Shown here one piece after another: positions 36,776 through 50,799 of a DNA stretch of 64,000 nt. The stretch comes from Motacilla alba alba (lineage: Eukaryota > Chordata > Aves > Passeriformes > Motacillidae), in NCBI RefSeq assembly GCF_015832195.1, contig NC_052046.1:46696473-46760472 (forward strand), in the 5' to 3' direction. A program made the position numbers and the translations under genes. Positions within the stretch are counted from its first letter, which is position 1. Each line of letters begins with the position of its first letter. The notes under the pieces were generated by a model. That model searched no databases. It was not told the origin of the DNA and worked only from the letters and a program-made list of their open reading frames with translations.

Positions 36776-39700
36776 GAAAAATGCATGGTTTTTCTGGATT
36801 TCCCTCCAATGGGACTCAAGGAGATGTTTGATTCATACAAAGCTCAACATATATTCTCATACTCTTAATGAAGTGAGTTCACCATTCTCAGCACAATGCA
36901 GAGCAGAATGAATGGCAAGAGCTAACATGATAAATAATGTCCTGGGCCAAAAAATCCAACACTGGAAGGACTAAGTCTTAAAATTTGGCTATTTGAGATA
37001 CTACTGAAAACTCACTAACCCAAAAGCAAAAGAAAGTTTGTGCTGTACTATTCTGAAAATATTAATAAATTAAATTCTAGTTCAGTATCTCTTCTGAACA
37101 CAGTATAAAGACTGGTAAGTAAGAAGTTTATCTGAAGTGAAATTTTAGTGCAATAAAAATATTAATCACTGAAAAAAGCCCCACAGTAAGTAGGAAAATA
37201 ATATTTATTATTGTGTTTTAGTTCAAAATTTTAATAATTGCCTCTAATTGAATCCAAATAATGACTGGCTTGTTACAGCACAAAACCCCATATCAAGTTA
37301 GAGAATTATGACATTTGCCCTTATGGACATATCCCACCAAGAGATTTGTTACCAAGTCCATCATCTGCACCAATGTATTATATGTTATCTCTATAGAGAG
37401 CTAGCAACACAGAAATCATGGACTTAATAGAACCCATGTATAAATTGCCATGTGCAGAGGCAAACAAATGTTAGCAGTTTTGTGTCAATGAAGAAGGCTA
37501 GACTGGGCAAATACATAGCCAGTTAAAAAAAAAGTCTTTTAGAACAAGCACTCATGTGAAAAGCAGCTAATTATGTCATTTATATAGCTCACCTTTGCTG
37601 ACCAATTTTGAAGTGAAGGGGGAAACCCCACTAGTTTCCAAACTATTTCTCTTATAGTAGAACCAGCAAATCAATCTTTCTGTATCCAAACATCAAAACC
37701 ATATTAGCAAGATAAGTGGAAATTAGGACTGTTCACAACCCCAGGTCATGCTCGTAGGTACTGCTGCAAGTTCTGAGTCTGTTGTTAGCAATAAGCTAGA
37801 ATTTTATACTAGTTCTGGGGCTTTTTGTTGTTTGTTGCATTTTTTTGGTTTTTTTCCTAATTATTTAAATAAATACTTGACGTCAAAAGACCTTCAGAAC
37901 TGTTACATGAAGTTTTTTCTTCAGCAATGATCAAACCTGTCTGCATCTGGGAGAGGAGGTGAACCAAGCAAAGGTGAAAATGCTTGCTGTCTCACTTTAT
38001 ATCTCTGTAGAGGCAGAAGATTCAACCACTACATGCGACCATTATGTTACCACTCAGCAACTTTTTCTTCTGTGCTTATGGAGCCTCTTCTCTAAATCCA
38101 CACCCACAATCTGGCAATGTGGGGCTTGCCTTAGACAACATTAGGTCTGGAAGCTCTGTTAAGCACAAACTGGTACTTCTTTTTTAAGAAGCAAAGCAAT
38201 TAAACATCCTGCAAGTCAGGGGGAATGTTCGGTGTAATACATGCCTGAGGCACCTTTACATCTTTATTCACCTTCTTGCAATACCACAGGTTTTTCATTT
38301 GCCCTCTCATAGGCAATCACATAGGAGCTTTGTCACCTGCAGCAGTTTTGAAGACATCAAATAAAGGAAATTCAAAGTCTGATGGGCAAACACCTCTCTT
38401 TAAGAAACCATTACCAGTGATACAAACATGAATTTCCATTCTCAAAACCAATTTTCTCATGCAAGTACCCAAACAGTATAAATATAAAACTAGAATTTCA
38501 CCTGCCATTGGAATGCCGGAAGCTCTGGAGTTCAGAGCAGACCTTAATAAACCAAATAAGTGCAGCCCAGTAAATCAACACGTTTCTCATAATTTTCCAT
38601 TCTTTTTAGTGCAACATATTTAGCCTTTCTGGTATAAAATCATTACCTGTGACCAATATTCATCCCCCAGAAAGAAAGCACCCAACTGTTATTTAAAACT
38701 GGAGTAACATGAGTACTTAGGCATCTCCAACCTGCTGAAATCAATGCTATTTCAGTTCCTATACACTCCTGTGAGTCTGACCTTCATCTAATTTTTCTTT
38801 TCATCCAAAGCCGACTGTGAAATTTGGTTCAAAGGAATAAAGAAGTGAAAGACATTTCTGATCTGGATGGCAGTGGAAGAACTTGATCTCTACAGGAAAT
38901 CAGAAGTCTTGGGCATTCCAGGGGAGTTAGAAAACCAAGGCTGACCTAGTAAGTACTAACACTTGTTAGCTTGTCTGCCATACAAGAGCATGCTTGATAT
39001 GGAAATTTTATGAAAAGTAGAGCCAGATGTGGATATTCTTATGCTAAGCAACCTACTCACCCTACTCCTTTCTTGGTGTCAGCTCCAGGAGAGCCAAATC
39101 TTTATAAGCAAAACCAGCTTAATGCAGAAGAAAAAGTTATATTGGCAAGAAGTATCCATTTTTCTGCATATTCTTCAAGAGGAAGACAAGAAATGGGAGT
39201 CACTTTATAGGCCAGGTCATTGAAATTGAAATATGTGCCAGACACTTGACTTCCTACCTTCAAGAATTATTTGGCTGGGATACTTCTTCTCTATCACAGA
39301 AAAAGCCCTAAATAATTAGCACAGTAAACATCTGACTCTTAGGTATTCTCTGGGTTGCATTAATTGTACTGAGGGCAACAGCAAGGTTCTATCAAGCAAC
39401 AGTAAAGTACGAACCAGAGTACAGTACAGTACAGTAAAAGTGTCAGGGTATACAATGAGGGCTTTAGTGCTTACCCTTCATGCTGCAGGCAGAAAACCTA
39501 CACTAGTCAAAACTTCTGCTCTATGTTCTTCACCTTCTCTATGTCACTGTATGACATGCATCCAGTGCACCTCAACACAGTCCTACCATCTCACAGAATT
39601 AACATGCAGAATAAGGAAAGCTGTGCAACAAGAGAGAACTGCTAAGAAAGCAAGAAAACAGACTTTGTGGAAGGCTTAACAACAGAACTTGAGACAGGAT

Positions 39701-40448
39701 GAGCTCACAAACAATCAGGAGCCTCAGAATCTGTCAGGATTAGTGCCCAAGGTGCAGCAGTGTGATACCTGCCACATCAGTTCTCCCAAGAACCTTGCTT
39801 AAGGCATGGGAAGGTACAGCTCACCACATATTCTTTTAATTGATAAATTAAATGTTAAGAAAACATGATCATTTATATATTGGAATTATTTAAGAACAGT
39901 AAGAACACAGGTAAAAAAATCACTCACAGATTTTTTACTGCTAAAGTTGTAGTCATAAGTTAGCATAATTCATCAAAAGTACTATTAAAGCAGTGGAAAG
40001 GAAAGATCATGGCAAGTCTACCACCTTCTCTGTATTTCTGCAGGAAATGTAGTTTTACATTCATAGTTCTGTGCACAATTCCAGAAGGAAAAGAACAACT
40101 GAACAGGTTTAGACTACCTAAGATGACAAAAGAGTTCTTTGATTCACTGAAGTAAGAGAGGAAACTCTTTTATGTCTGTAGTAAAAAAGAGCCTATTCAG
40201 AGGGGTTGTTTCTAAATTAGGCTCTGATATTTAATCAAATTATAAATCTACGTTCATACTTTGTGAATCCCCTTACATAGGGTCACCCACAGTTTGATGA
40301 AGCCACCCAAGATCTAGGAAGGAGAACCAACCCGCCATGTCTCAGCTTTTGTATTTCTAGCTGTGGCTGTGGCTTGAAGGGTGATGCACAGCACTGCTAG
40401 TCATTTTCTGTGTTTTCTCCATGTCAGAAATGTAATGTTTTCAGGATT
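36776..40448. other. AT-rich stretch without recognisable genes
   Basis: No gene or named repeat was recognised. A small GTACA tandem tract is at about 39417-39436. Confidence 0.55.
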
Positions 40449-40600
40449 TGTATATTTTTTTTGGCTTGTGTTTTTTGGGCTTTTTTTTGGGTTTTGTGTG
40501 TATTTGTGTAATGGGTTGTGTTAGTTGGTTGGCTTTAGGATTTGTTTGGGTTTTTGGTTTGGTTGTTTGTTTTTGGGTTTTTTGTTTTGTTTTGTTTTAA
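40449..40600 (+). repeat. T/G-rich low-complexity tract
   Basis: About 150 bases are almost free of C and A, with many TTTGGG and GGTT words, ending in repeated TTTTG. The strand asymmetry is extreme compared with the flanks. The frame at 40542-40742 translates it and is not a gene. Confidence 0.85.
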
Positions 40601-43600
40601 AGAAAGCCTTAAAATCTTAGTGAAAACCAAAATTCCTGAAATGTTCTTTTTAATTGTTTTGTTCCAACATAAACATTCCCGTTGTTATCTTATGCAGAAA
40701 TATCATTTCCATTTTTTGTCAGAAAAAAAAAGTGAACAGTAAATTTTTTGAAGAAGTTATAATGAATTTCTTAGACTTCAGGGTATTTCCTGTACAAGCT
40801 GAAACTTGCAAATGACTGCCAAGTTCTTATTTTCCTGATTTCACAGACTGTTCTCTTTGTGCGTCTCCAGTCTTAATGGCCATTAGCATTTTCCCTTCTT
40901 GACATTTTTACACAGAAACTCTGTATTACTTCTGGATCCCTCCTGCACAGCCAGGGTGTCTGATAAAACAGCCTAAATCTTGAGATGCGTTGATTAAAAA
41001 ATATAGGGTAGTTAGACAAAGAGAGCCTTTGATCTCTTGCTCTACCTGTGCCTACCAAAGAGCTTTACTGTGCCAGTAAGTTGTCAAGTTGTTTACTAAG
41101 AATTGTTTCAGTGTGGTATCAAAAACAAAAGAATGCACAAAGGTAACCACTATTTCTACAGCAGATACTTTTACAGTAGGGCTTCTGTCCCTTAGGATTG
41201 GAAAAATATTTAAAACCCTTTTTAGCTAGGAAAAATTCACTTCCATAATACAATAAGGACTGTAAAAACAAAAGCTACTGTAAGAAGGAGGGTGGATTAA
41301 AAAAAAATTAAAAAAAAAGTCAGCTAGATGTTCAACATTTAAATATCAACACAATATAGATATTTTTAGTCAATCAAAACACTGAAATTTTGAAGGCATT
41401 AAAAAAGACATGTCTGGAAGTATAGACAGAGGTGTCAAATTGCTGAGCTATAGTGGAGGCTGGGAATAGAGATCAGAAAGCACAGTGGCTAGGAAATACA
41501 GTACTGAGCAGACACTGCATTTCCTGACCTCATATTCTCACAACACTTCCACAGTGCCTGTCAGTACCTAGAAATGTAATTATTGCTGGGAAGGCACTGT
41601 TTTTTCTAGGAATCTGAATCACACATTATTCAGTCAGCAATATTTCAAAGACTAGCTTGAGAAAAATTACTACTTAGAAGTAGTGATCCTCCTACAGCAT
41701 TGATGAAGTTAGTATGGCTTTTGGAAAAAGAGAAAGAAAATGGATGTTTTCTGCAAGCCATCTGAGCCTTTAGCATGGTAATTACTAGGAAATGTTTTCT
41801 GTAAACAGCAATGTATTCAGATTAGTAAAGTTCTAATCAACAAAATGGCTATGTTTTGATTTTGGTAGAAAGAAGTAAATATCCTAATGGATTCATCATT
41901 GGTGATGAGACCCTCCCCCCCAAAGCACTGCCTCAATTTTATCCAGCCTGTCAAAAGAAGTGTTTTCTCTGGGCTCCTTAAATGTCCCTGGGACATTATA
42001 AATTACTTCACTGCACCTTATTCCCTAAATATTAGGAAACCCTAGCGCATGGTGGCCTAAAACATACAGCACCTGGTTTCCTTATGGAACAAATGTCCAT
42101 TATGTCCCAACAGTTTTTTCAGCACACAAACATCGTAGCAGTAGTCTCATCTTTTCTGCATACTTAACATGAGCTTATTTTTTTCCCCTCAGAACTCAAA
42201 TTAAATTCCCTCAGAGATATACATCTCATAACAATGGGAAAAGAAAGTACCTGTACAAAAACCTCCAAAATGCTGCATCCTTATCTATTTCAGGGCAAGA
42301 TACTTATTTTCCTTCTACCCACCCACTTTTCCTCATAATTTGCCATTCCTTAAAGTAAACACCTTAGTTTGTGGCCTTGGAAAGTATTTGCCTCAAATCA
42401 AAACCAGTAGGTAACCAGAAACATGGAACAGTACTGCGGTTTAAACAATAAAGATGTTGACCCAGCCATCATGCATAGTAAGATTGTTCAGAAGAGGCTT
42501 GGATTTCTTAAGACATGATTGGGATAAGGAATGAGAAGTGGTCATGCCATGGTAAGAGGCCGTCTTGAAATCTGTCATTAAATTACTTTTATTAGGAGTC
42601 AGCAAATATATTAGCATGAAATATATTGGCATAATTTCTTCCCTCAGAGACCTATAACAGAAAAAATTGCTTCTTTATGAAGAGCACACTCCCTAACATA
42701 AAGCATTTTATCCAGGCCCTGATTTTTAGTATCTGTAGGTTCTCACAGGAAAAGAGTACATATTCAGTAAACACGGTAACAAAAAGTTCAATGATGCTTT
42801 TGGTGCTTTGCAAGTTCCTGCTTTACTGAACACTAGCAAATGACACATCTCCCTGAAGTATTTTCTTTCTTTGCCTCCTTTCGTAAAGGTTTTGTGTATA
42901 TTTCACTTTCTAGTTTCTTACTGATATTTTTCTTCTGTGGAATAAAACTTCTGTGGAATAAAGCTACTAGGACACAATGGAATGTCCCTTTTATTCTGTA
43001 AAACAATATTTATAAAATGATTGCACCAGGAGAAGGATACAAGGTCAAAATGTCACAGGACAAGTGTTTTTCTTTCACTCACTACATTCTCAAATTTGTG
43101 ACTGTCCAGGTTCACAGTTAAACAGTATTTAAATAATAATTGGTATCCTGTATTCAGGAGTTGCTACTCATTTGGCTGTGTCTCTTGATATTTATCATAT
43201 CTGAGTTTTCAGATGCACCTATACGTATAGTCCTTAGAGTTTCCAGTTATCAATTTTTGAAAAGTAACATCCCAAATACTGAGTGCGACCCTTGAAAAGG
43301 CTGAGTAAACACACAGGCTATCTGAGAAGTACTAAGAACTACCAGTCCAGGAGCACTCACAGATGCTCAGTATCTCAGAGATCTGACACCTCTCTTAACT
43401 CACCTCCCTTCTCTTGATCAGAGTGGTGAGCCCTCCTTGTCTACACTTCAGTTTCTCAGGAAAAAAAAACCCACAAAACAGGAACAACAACTACAACTAA
43501 GTAATTGCATATAGACTGGGAACATTTGGTGAAGAAATATCAGGTGTACTTCATTGTTCTCTTTAAATCAAATATTTAAATAAAAAAATCAGTGCTGGCA

Positions 43601-46195
43601 TACACTATAATCACAAAGATCTCCACAAAAGGAATTTATCTCAATCCCAGAACCAAAGCCCAGTAATAAAACCCTATCAATGGCTCCATAACAAACCTTC
43701 TGCCACTAGAAGGCAGCAAAGCTCCAACAGTAACATAAATTTCATTTCTGTGACAGAACAGGCAGAAAATTCTGTAAATAAAATGAAATACTATTTTCTC
43801 TGTGTGTCTACTCAGTGGTTGCTGATTTCTCTCATATTGTTTTCTCTCAGTTCATATGCATGAGTGAAGAGTATTCATTTGCAGTGATTTATTTAAACAT
43901 CTGTAGCAGTGCCTGTCAGTGGCAAAGAGACTTGGACAGCTGAAATACCCCCAAAGTAATTTCACAGATTAGCTGATGTAAGTATAAAATGTGAATCAGA
44001 AAGTAGGTTATCACTGAGCTCCCCTCAGGTGGTATCTATGTCTACATCCATGAATACCCAAATACTTCATCCCTCTACTTTTGCATGCATCTTCTCACTC
44101 TACTCTCCAAAATTAATCGTATGGTGTAGGTATTATACTACTAAACTTTCTAAATGAAGAATCCTACTTTTCACAGAGTGCCTGGCTCTTTGTTAGTCAG
44201 ATAACTCTGTTGCTTTTGATATCAGTAAAACCCACTGCCAATGATATTCCCAGCTCAGATTTCCTCAGCTATCTACAAGCTTCTGCACAGGATACAAAAG
44301 CCTTCAGCAAAACCCAAAGCCGGTCACCTGCTTATATTCTATATTGCAATAAACAAACTTAGAATCTAGGAAACAGTGTGAGACTGATTATAAAAGCCAT
44401 GGAGCACTGTCCTGTGTAAGTAAATCCTGGAAAGCCTTCTCCCTAGGATATTGGTAAATGATGAGAGATAAATGATGGAGGGATGTGGCATTTACAATCG
44501 TAGGGCACCTAGTAATCCTAGGGCACCTAAGACCAAAACGTTGCAGCCACAGAGGGCTCCAAGAAACCTCATTTTTATTTTGTGAAATATTTCTAACAGA
44601 AAAATCTAAACATTAACAAATGTTCGTAGGAGATACAACACTCTGTGTCTGGCAGTGCAGCTGATGTTTCCTTTCCAAAATGCTGCCCTTTCATTGAATA
44701 ACAAGTTTCACAGAGCATGGCACTCTTTTAAGAGTTTGTGGGGCACTTCATGAGAAAATGCAGAAAGTGCAGTCCCTTACTTGTGCCCAGGATCCCCCCA
44801 CCACTGCCATCAGTCCCAGCTCCAGCCTGAGGACCAGGGTCGTTCTGGGTCATCCTGCTGCCCTAGAGGGAAATATGGGCAGGAAGGCAGGGCTTTGGCC
44901 AGGCACAGCACTGCACTTACACACACACACATGTGCACAAGCCCACACATTGAAAATATTCAGAATTTAGGGAACAAGTAAAAATCAATAAAATATGCTT
45001 GATCAGCAATCAGGAGAAAATTATTCTGAATTCTCAGTTTGGTCCATATTTTTTATCATCTCACAGTTTGTGAAAATGTTCAGAGAGTCATTTGCATCAT
45101 ACTTTTCATGACTAAATCACTACAAAAATTTAAAAATTCACTTTAAATTAAAATTTAAAAGTTCAACTGTGCATGATCATTCAACATATAACTTGCAAAT
45201 GAACCTAGAGATGAGCAAACATAGATAAAAAAGATCCTGTCTCAACACTTCTCCTTTCACCCTAAACACAAAGCATGCCTGAATCACCAATCAGTAGTGT
45301 GGACATATCCATTGGGATTAATTTTAAAAGGTAAAAACCAGTGCATAACTTCTTCTCTCTGAAGATTTTGAACAATATTTGGGTAAAAACATTTTTTCTG
45401 TAGCAATATATTTTATTTTTTCCAGACTTAATAGTCCTCTCAATTTAGCTCACAAATCATCTGTAGTAATAATAATATAACACAGAAGCAGTGGGGATCT
45501 CAGGGTGGTGTGAGAGGAGTGCTAGTGAGGAACTCTACCACCTCAGGCTGACAACACCCAATAGCTGGAAAGGGAAATGGGATGTAGACAAATGCAGCAA
45601 AGAAAGGTGCTCCAAGTACCAAACCCCTTTGCTGCAGCTGTGTTAGCCAGCCAGGGCTGCCAGAAGGGATTCAGAGGTAAAAAAACTGACAGGCCAGTGC
45701 AGCCACACTGCACCTACCAACACAAAGCTCAGTGCCATCCTGCATGAGGTGGAAAGCATCTGGTGGAGCTTAATGGCATATGGAACAAGCAATACCTTTT
45801 GCTGCTGCATGCACATTAAACATTGATCCTCTCTTTTACACCCAGCAGATTGCCTTCAGGCATTGCCATTACCAGTTTTTGCTCTCTACTCTGTAAACAA
45901 CTTAGAGGAGATTTTGAAAAGGGAACTGGAATCCTGGATTACACTCTATCTCTGCTAAAAAGGCCACATTATCTAAAAATTATTCCCAAAATTACTCTAT
46001 TCAGTAAGTAAAGTAACAAATCTCTCTCTCTCTTTTTTTTCTTTTTTTTTTTTTTTTTGTACTGATAGCTACCCTTAAGTGTGTGGATTTACGTAATCTG
46101 TCAAACTATCAGCAATACTAATCATAGTACACTGTACACTATCCTTGGAAATATTTTCTTCTGAATTCCATCTACATTTGTTTATCTTTTTCTAG
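40601..46195. other. AT-rich stretch without recognisable genes
   Basis: No recognised genes. Small tandem duplications lie at 42932-42962 (CTTCTGTGGAATAAA twice, period 16) and 44496-44530 (AATC-TAGGGCACCTA twice, period 18). A CA dinucleotide run is at about 44919-44931, and a CT/T-rich run at 46021-46060. At about 45120-45165 there is an AT palindrome-rich patch. Confidence 0.55.
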
Positions 46196-46402
46196 TGTGG
46201 TATTCTTTCTCAGTTACATATTGTAGCTGAACGACATGTGATAAAAGAAGGTGTAGGAGATGATGGCATCTCAGATGGAAGAGCCAAGCCCATTAAAAGC
46301 ATTTTTCTGACATATCTACATGATGCTGATCAGTGTGGATTTAGCTGGACAGAAAATATACCTCTACTGAAGGAATTTCAATACTCACTTCAAAATACCT
46401 GA
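46196..46402 (+). other. Candidate 3'-terminal exon, unrecognised
   Basis: A good polypyrimidine tract ending TTTATCTTTTTCTAG is followed by 68 open codons and a TGA at 46400-46402. The peptide starts CGILSQLHIVAERHVIKEG, includes DGRAKPIKSIFLTYLHD and ends EFQYSLQNT, a balanced protein-like composition with charged and hydrophobic residues well mixed. An AATAAA occurs about 410 bases downstream (near 46812) and could be the polyadenylation signal. I do not recognise the protein and found no convincing upstream exon in the window. Open stretches of this length also occur by chance here, so confidence is low. Confidence 0.25.
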
Positions 46403-49400
46403 GCAATGAGAGGTGTGTAACAAGTGGATAATAATTGGAATATATAAAAAATTATGTTACCAAAATTCACAGTTCATCAAGAGAAATATGTGCATGTGTG
46501 AAATGCTCACAGTTCCTCATAAAAAAATTGACATCACTTGTTTGCAGAATGATAAAACTATGCAGAAGACAAAGATTAACTTTATTTTCACATTAGGAAA
46601 ACTTTTGCTGCATATTTTAGGAGTAAGTATCAAGGTACAATCACTTTCCTTTTGAAAGTTATGCCAAATTTGTCATGGTGAAGCTCCTATGATGGCTCTT
46701 TTTTACTGATTCTTTAGCACAGTTGATTTCCTAATGAACCAAATATCTGCAAATTCAATCAATTCTGTTAAGTCTGTAACTTAGGCATATATAAAGCATG
46801 TGTATTTTGCAAAATAAAAGTCCAAAACAGAGGGAATGGGGAAGAATTATCTGTAGGCAAGGCAAGTGCAGCAGGCAGACATGGGGCAGGAGCTCTGAAT
46901 TTTTCGTGTTTGTTTTGAGGATGGTTTCCTTGGCTGCTTAAAACAATGTAACAACTTTTCTGCGCGTATGCAAGCAGCCAAGTGCCACTCTTGCAAGGTA
47001 TCAATGTCTTCCCCTAGCCGAAAAAAACAACCCAATAATGTTCTTTCCACACTGAACAGTGGAAACTCTGCTGCTTTTTAGAAAGACCAAACTTTTATTA
47101 AGGCTAAAGCAGAGTATACAGTGAGGTAACTCACAGTAGCCCCCAAAGGCATCTGATGTGGTTGATGTTAACATTAATTCCTCAAAAGCACCTAGCATTA
47201 TTTGCAAACAAATACTTCCACCAAATATATTATCCTCTTCCTTTAAGAGCTCTGCATTCCCTCTTCCCCCAGCACAGTTCCCAGCAGTTACTTGGTGATC
47301 AAAATGAAGGTTGCAGAGGTTGACTGTTCGACTACCTGGCTGCTGCCTTTTCCAGACCATTCTGCACCTTATTTTTATTCAGTACAGGAGGTGAAATGGC
47401 ACAACTGTTCCACTGACCTGAGAGATGGAGGGGCAGAGTGCCACACTCGTGTGCCTTCCATGCTCTGACTGGAGAGCTGGCTGCAGCACAACAGCTCCAG
47501 CTTTTATCTTTCTACAAGAGCTTCATGGCAGATCAGAACAAATAAACTTCTTTTGCCCCATAGGGTGGGAAGGTGGAAATGGTGTTCCAGCCATGCCAGT
47601 GGTGCAGCCATAGGTCCTGACTCCCCTCACCTATCACACGGACTTTTAAGGCCCTGGTTATTTGACTGCTTCTGAGCTATTAAGTTCATTATCCCACCAC
47701 TCTGCATCACCTCTAAATCAGACATATACCTGTTTACCTGCCCAGAAGTAAAGTCAATTTGAGCAAAATGAGGGCACGGGGAATTGTTTTATCGATTTTG
47801 CTTTGAAACATACTGTATGTACTCTATCTACGTCCACACAGAAGAAAAGGAGTGTGGCTTGCAGCCCAGACTAAGGGTTTTTAAATTACTTAGCTATCAT
47901 CATTGAGAAGTAAATCTATCTGAGTCTATGCAGATGTCAGGTTTATCTCACCATGGCCTTGTATAAAAACCAGTTATGTATAAGGAAAACATGTATCCAG
48001 GATTAAGCCATTTACAAACTGTGTAAAGAACAATAGCAGCTTTCTGACATGATACCTAAATATTCCAGACACCAGCCCTTAGGTAGCAAAAACATCTCTG
48101 TAGAAAGGGATTTCAAGCATAAACTTGTCAACCATCTTGCAGCCTGAAGCATGAACTTATTTTGCCTGTTCATATTCGCTGGTCCTGTAGTTTGATCAGT
48201 GAGAGGAGAGAAACACCTGCTGGAAAAAAAAAACAGAAGTAAAGCTAAAATCTACACCACTCAAGCATGAATATTTCACAACATGAATATTTCACTTTTT
48301 CACAATGTATCTGGTGGTTCAGCATTAGAACAAGTGGTTCATAAGCCAGGCCTGAGCTAGCAAACATAGCAGAGCCTACTTTTCTCAGATGTCTCCTCTC
48401 TGCATTCCCCTCAAGACAGCCTGATGTGCAAGCCTCTCTGGGTATTATTGTTGCGAGTCAGTCAGGCAGTCACTGCATGTCATTCAGTGCACCAGCTGTC
48501 ATTGCACAATAGCATTCGTTCCACTGAACAATAAATTAAATCTCCCCCAAGTGCTAGCCATACCCTGCTCTGAGCCTTACTATCACTTGACACATGTTAC
48601 TCCACACAGTACATACAGGAATCCAGGGCTGGTGGCGCAGACACGGGGACTCTTACTTGAAATTCCTCATTAAATGAAAGTTTCAAATTTTTTCCCCCTT
48701 TCAGTAACAAATCTATAAGAGTTTTTAGGAAAGAATGAGCTTGCAGGCAAGTGGTTGACAGAGAGATGCTGAGTAAAGGCAGGTCTGTCAATAGTTAATT
48801 GCTCTGCAGAAGGTAGTGATTGGCAGCTCTGCACTGTTTGTGCTTCCTGGGGCCCCACTAGGAAAACAGACATATTTTGTGAGGTAGGAAAAAGATGCCT
48901 ATATTTTCCTTGTCCTTTGTTTGGCAAGGAAAACTACTTTCAGTATCATGGACTGTGATATTTCTCACTCAAAAACTCCACTGCATTTGAGAATCTTTAC
49001 AGTGTTTGAGATTAAGTATGGAAGTAGACAACTGGAAGGGCCAAACATCACTTCTAATTTACTCTAGATGCTCACTGTCCTCATCACCACTCCTTCCTTC
49101 ATGCCAGACTGTTCCTTTCTGCTTCTCCTTGGCTCCACTCCACTCACAGCTCCACTCCATTTTCTTAATCCAAAGCAGGCGCTCAGCTTTTCAGCCTTAG
49201 GGACCGCTTTGGCCTCTTGAACTATGACCAGCTGGGCCAGGATTAGTATCTTCCTGCCTAGCTGCATCACAATCTCTTTTATTCCTATTAGAGTGGCATG
49301 AAGGTCCTCATGACTAGTGTATCATCCAAAATTAGGAAACATAATGCAACTACTGGGTATTAATGGTTATTTCAGGATATTAAAAAAAAGGGTTAGGAAC

Positions 49401-49436
49401 TTTAAAGTTGAAAAAATAAAAGAGTTATACTTTCCA
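46403..49436. other. Stretch without recognisable genes
   Basis: No genes recognised. A 14-base tandem duplication CATGAATATTTCAC occurs at 48266 and 48282. Reverse-strand frames at 46768-47360 overlap each other in different frames and carry no motif. Confidence 0.5.
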
Positions 49437-49522
49437 ACCTTTTTGGGTTTTGATTTGGCTTGGTTTGGTTTTGTTGTTGTTAGGTTTTTTTGTTGTTGTT
49501 GGGGTTTTTTGTTGTTCTTTTT
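49437..49522 (+). repeat. T/G-rich low-complexity tract
   Basis: TTTTGG, GGTTTGG and repeated TTGTTG words with almost no C. Its complement-like counterpart, an A/C-rich tract, lies about 500 bases downstream at 50001-50087. Confidence 0.85.
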
Positions 49523-50000
49523 AATCTCAAAACAATTGGATTTGAAATAACTGGATTTGAAGTTGCCAGCATTCCTGTGGGATGGAAGTACCATTTCTGA
49601 TCAACTCTGCAAGCCAGCAACCTGCAGCAACAACTACACAGACTGTAACTAGCTTTGAAAGAAGTGTACTATGTTCAGTGTTCTGCAAACTGTTTTGCTT
49701 TTGGAGGCATTGCTCTACTTTCTGTGTCTATTAGCCTTGAATTCATGCTCCCCAAGAGCAACAATATTGTTCTTTGTTCACCACCTTATGCTGCTTACTG
49801 GCTACCCCAAAGAATAACCAGAATGCTGAAATAATTAAGGTCTTTCCTAAGTGCTTGCTAAATTACCACAGACCATTGTGCAAGTGATCACTGGGTGAAA
49901 TACAAGCTTTCCAGGTATGCTTGAGTACCTCATTCAGGACAAAACACATTCAAGTGGGGCATGATGTGGTCTTGCCAAAACGCAACTATGTGAGTCTGTG

Positions 50001-50087
50001 AAAAAAAAACAAAACAAAACAACAAAACAAAACAGAACACCAACCAAACAAACAAAAACCAAAACCAACCAAACAAACACCCTAAAA
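50001..50087 (+). repeat. A/C-rich low-complexity tract
   Basis: CAAAACAAAAC, CAACCAAACAAAC and related words are present, with G almost absent. In inverted sense it matches the T/G-rich tract at 49437-49522, so the two could pair in one transcript. Confidence 0.85.
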
Positions 50088-50799
50088 ACTAATCTGGGAG
50101 CCTTCATCTCTCAATTTCCTTTTATCCAAAATAAGTAACACCTCAGTTTAAGTTTTGAAGATTGGTTATCACAATTTATAAAAATCATTTGGAAGATCAA
50201 GGATGATAAACAATTAATGCTATTAGACACATTTCTTATCTAATCATGTGCAGGCATTTCTTTTTAGTGCTGATGTTTATTCAATAAAATATTTAACAAG
50301 AATCAATCAGTAAAAAGAGATGAAAACGTACAATAAATGAATCTGTTATTTTGAGCGGGATTGATTCGTAAGAGGGGGAAAGTGAGCAATTTTTTAAAGA
50401 CCCAATATTCTATGTTTAAATTAACTTGTTACCTGTAGAGCAGACCAATTAATTTTGCTGCAATGAAAAGCTAGCTTATAGGTAGAAATCCTTCTATGCT
50501 TTGGATTTGTTAATCATTTAAATCTTTTCAACTTGTATTAACCAGTGCTTTTGAATCACTTCATTCCAACATCTTGCACATCCTGTTCAGTTGATTGTCA
50601 CCAGAAGAATAAACCAGTATGTCCTGGGGAGTTCAGGGGGGTAGATTTCAGGCTTTGTCCCCCCTTGCTTTTGAAAATATGCCCTATCAACAGATTACTA
50701 GACATACTGTTATATTTTATATGCACTCGTGAAGATAAATCTGGAGGCTGGTTTGACATTTTCATTACTTGTCTTATATACACCTAATTTAACTTACAT
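50088..50799. other. AT-rich stretch without recognisable genes
   Basis: Nothing was recognised. Short overlapping frames at 50545-50787 on both strands are not supported by any motif. Confidence 0.5.
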
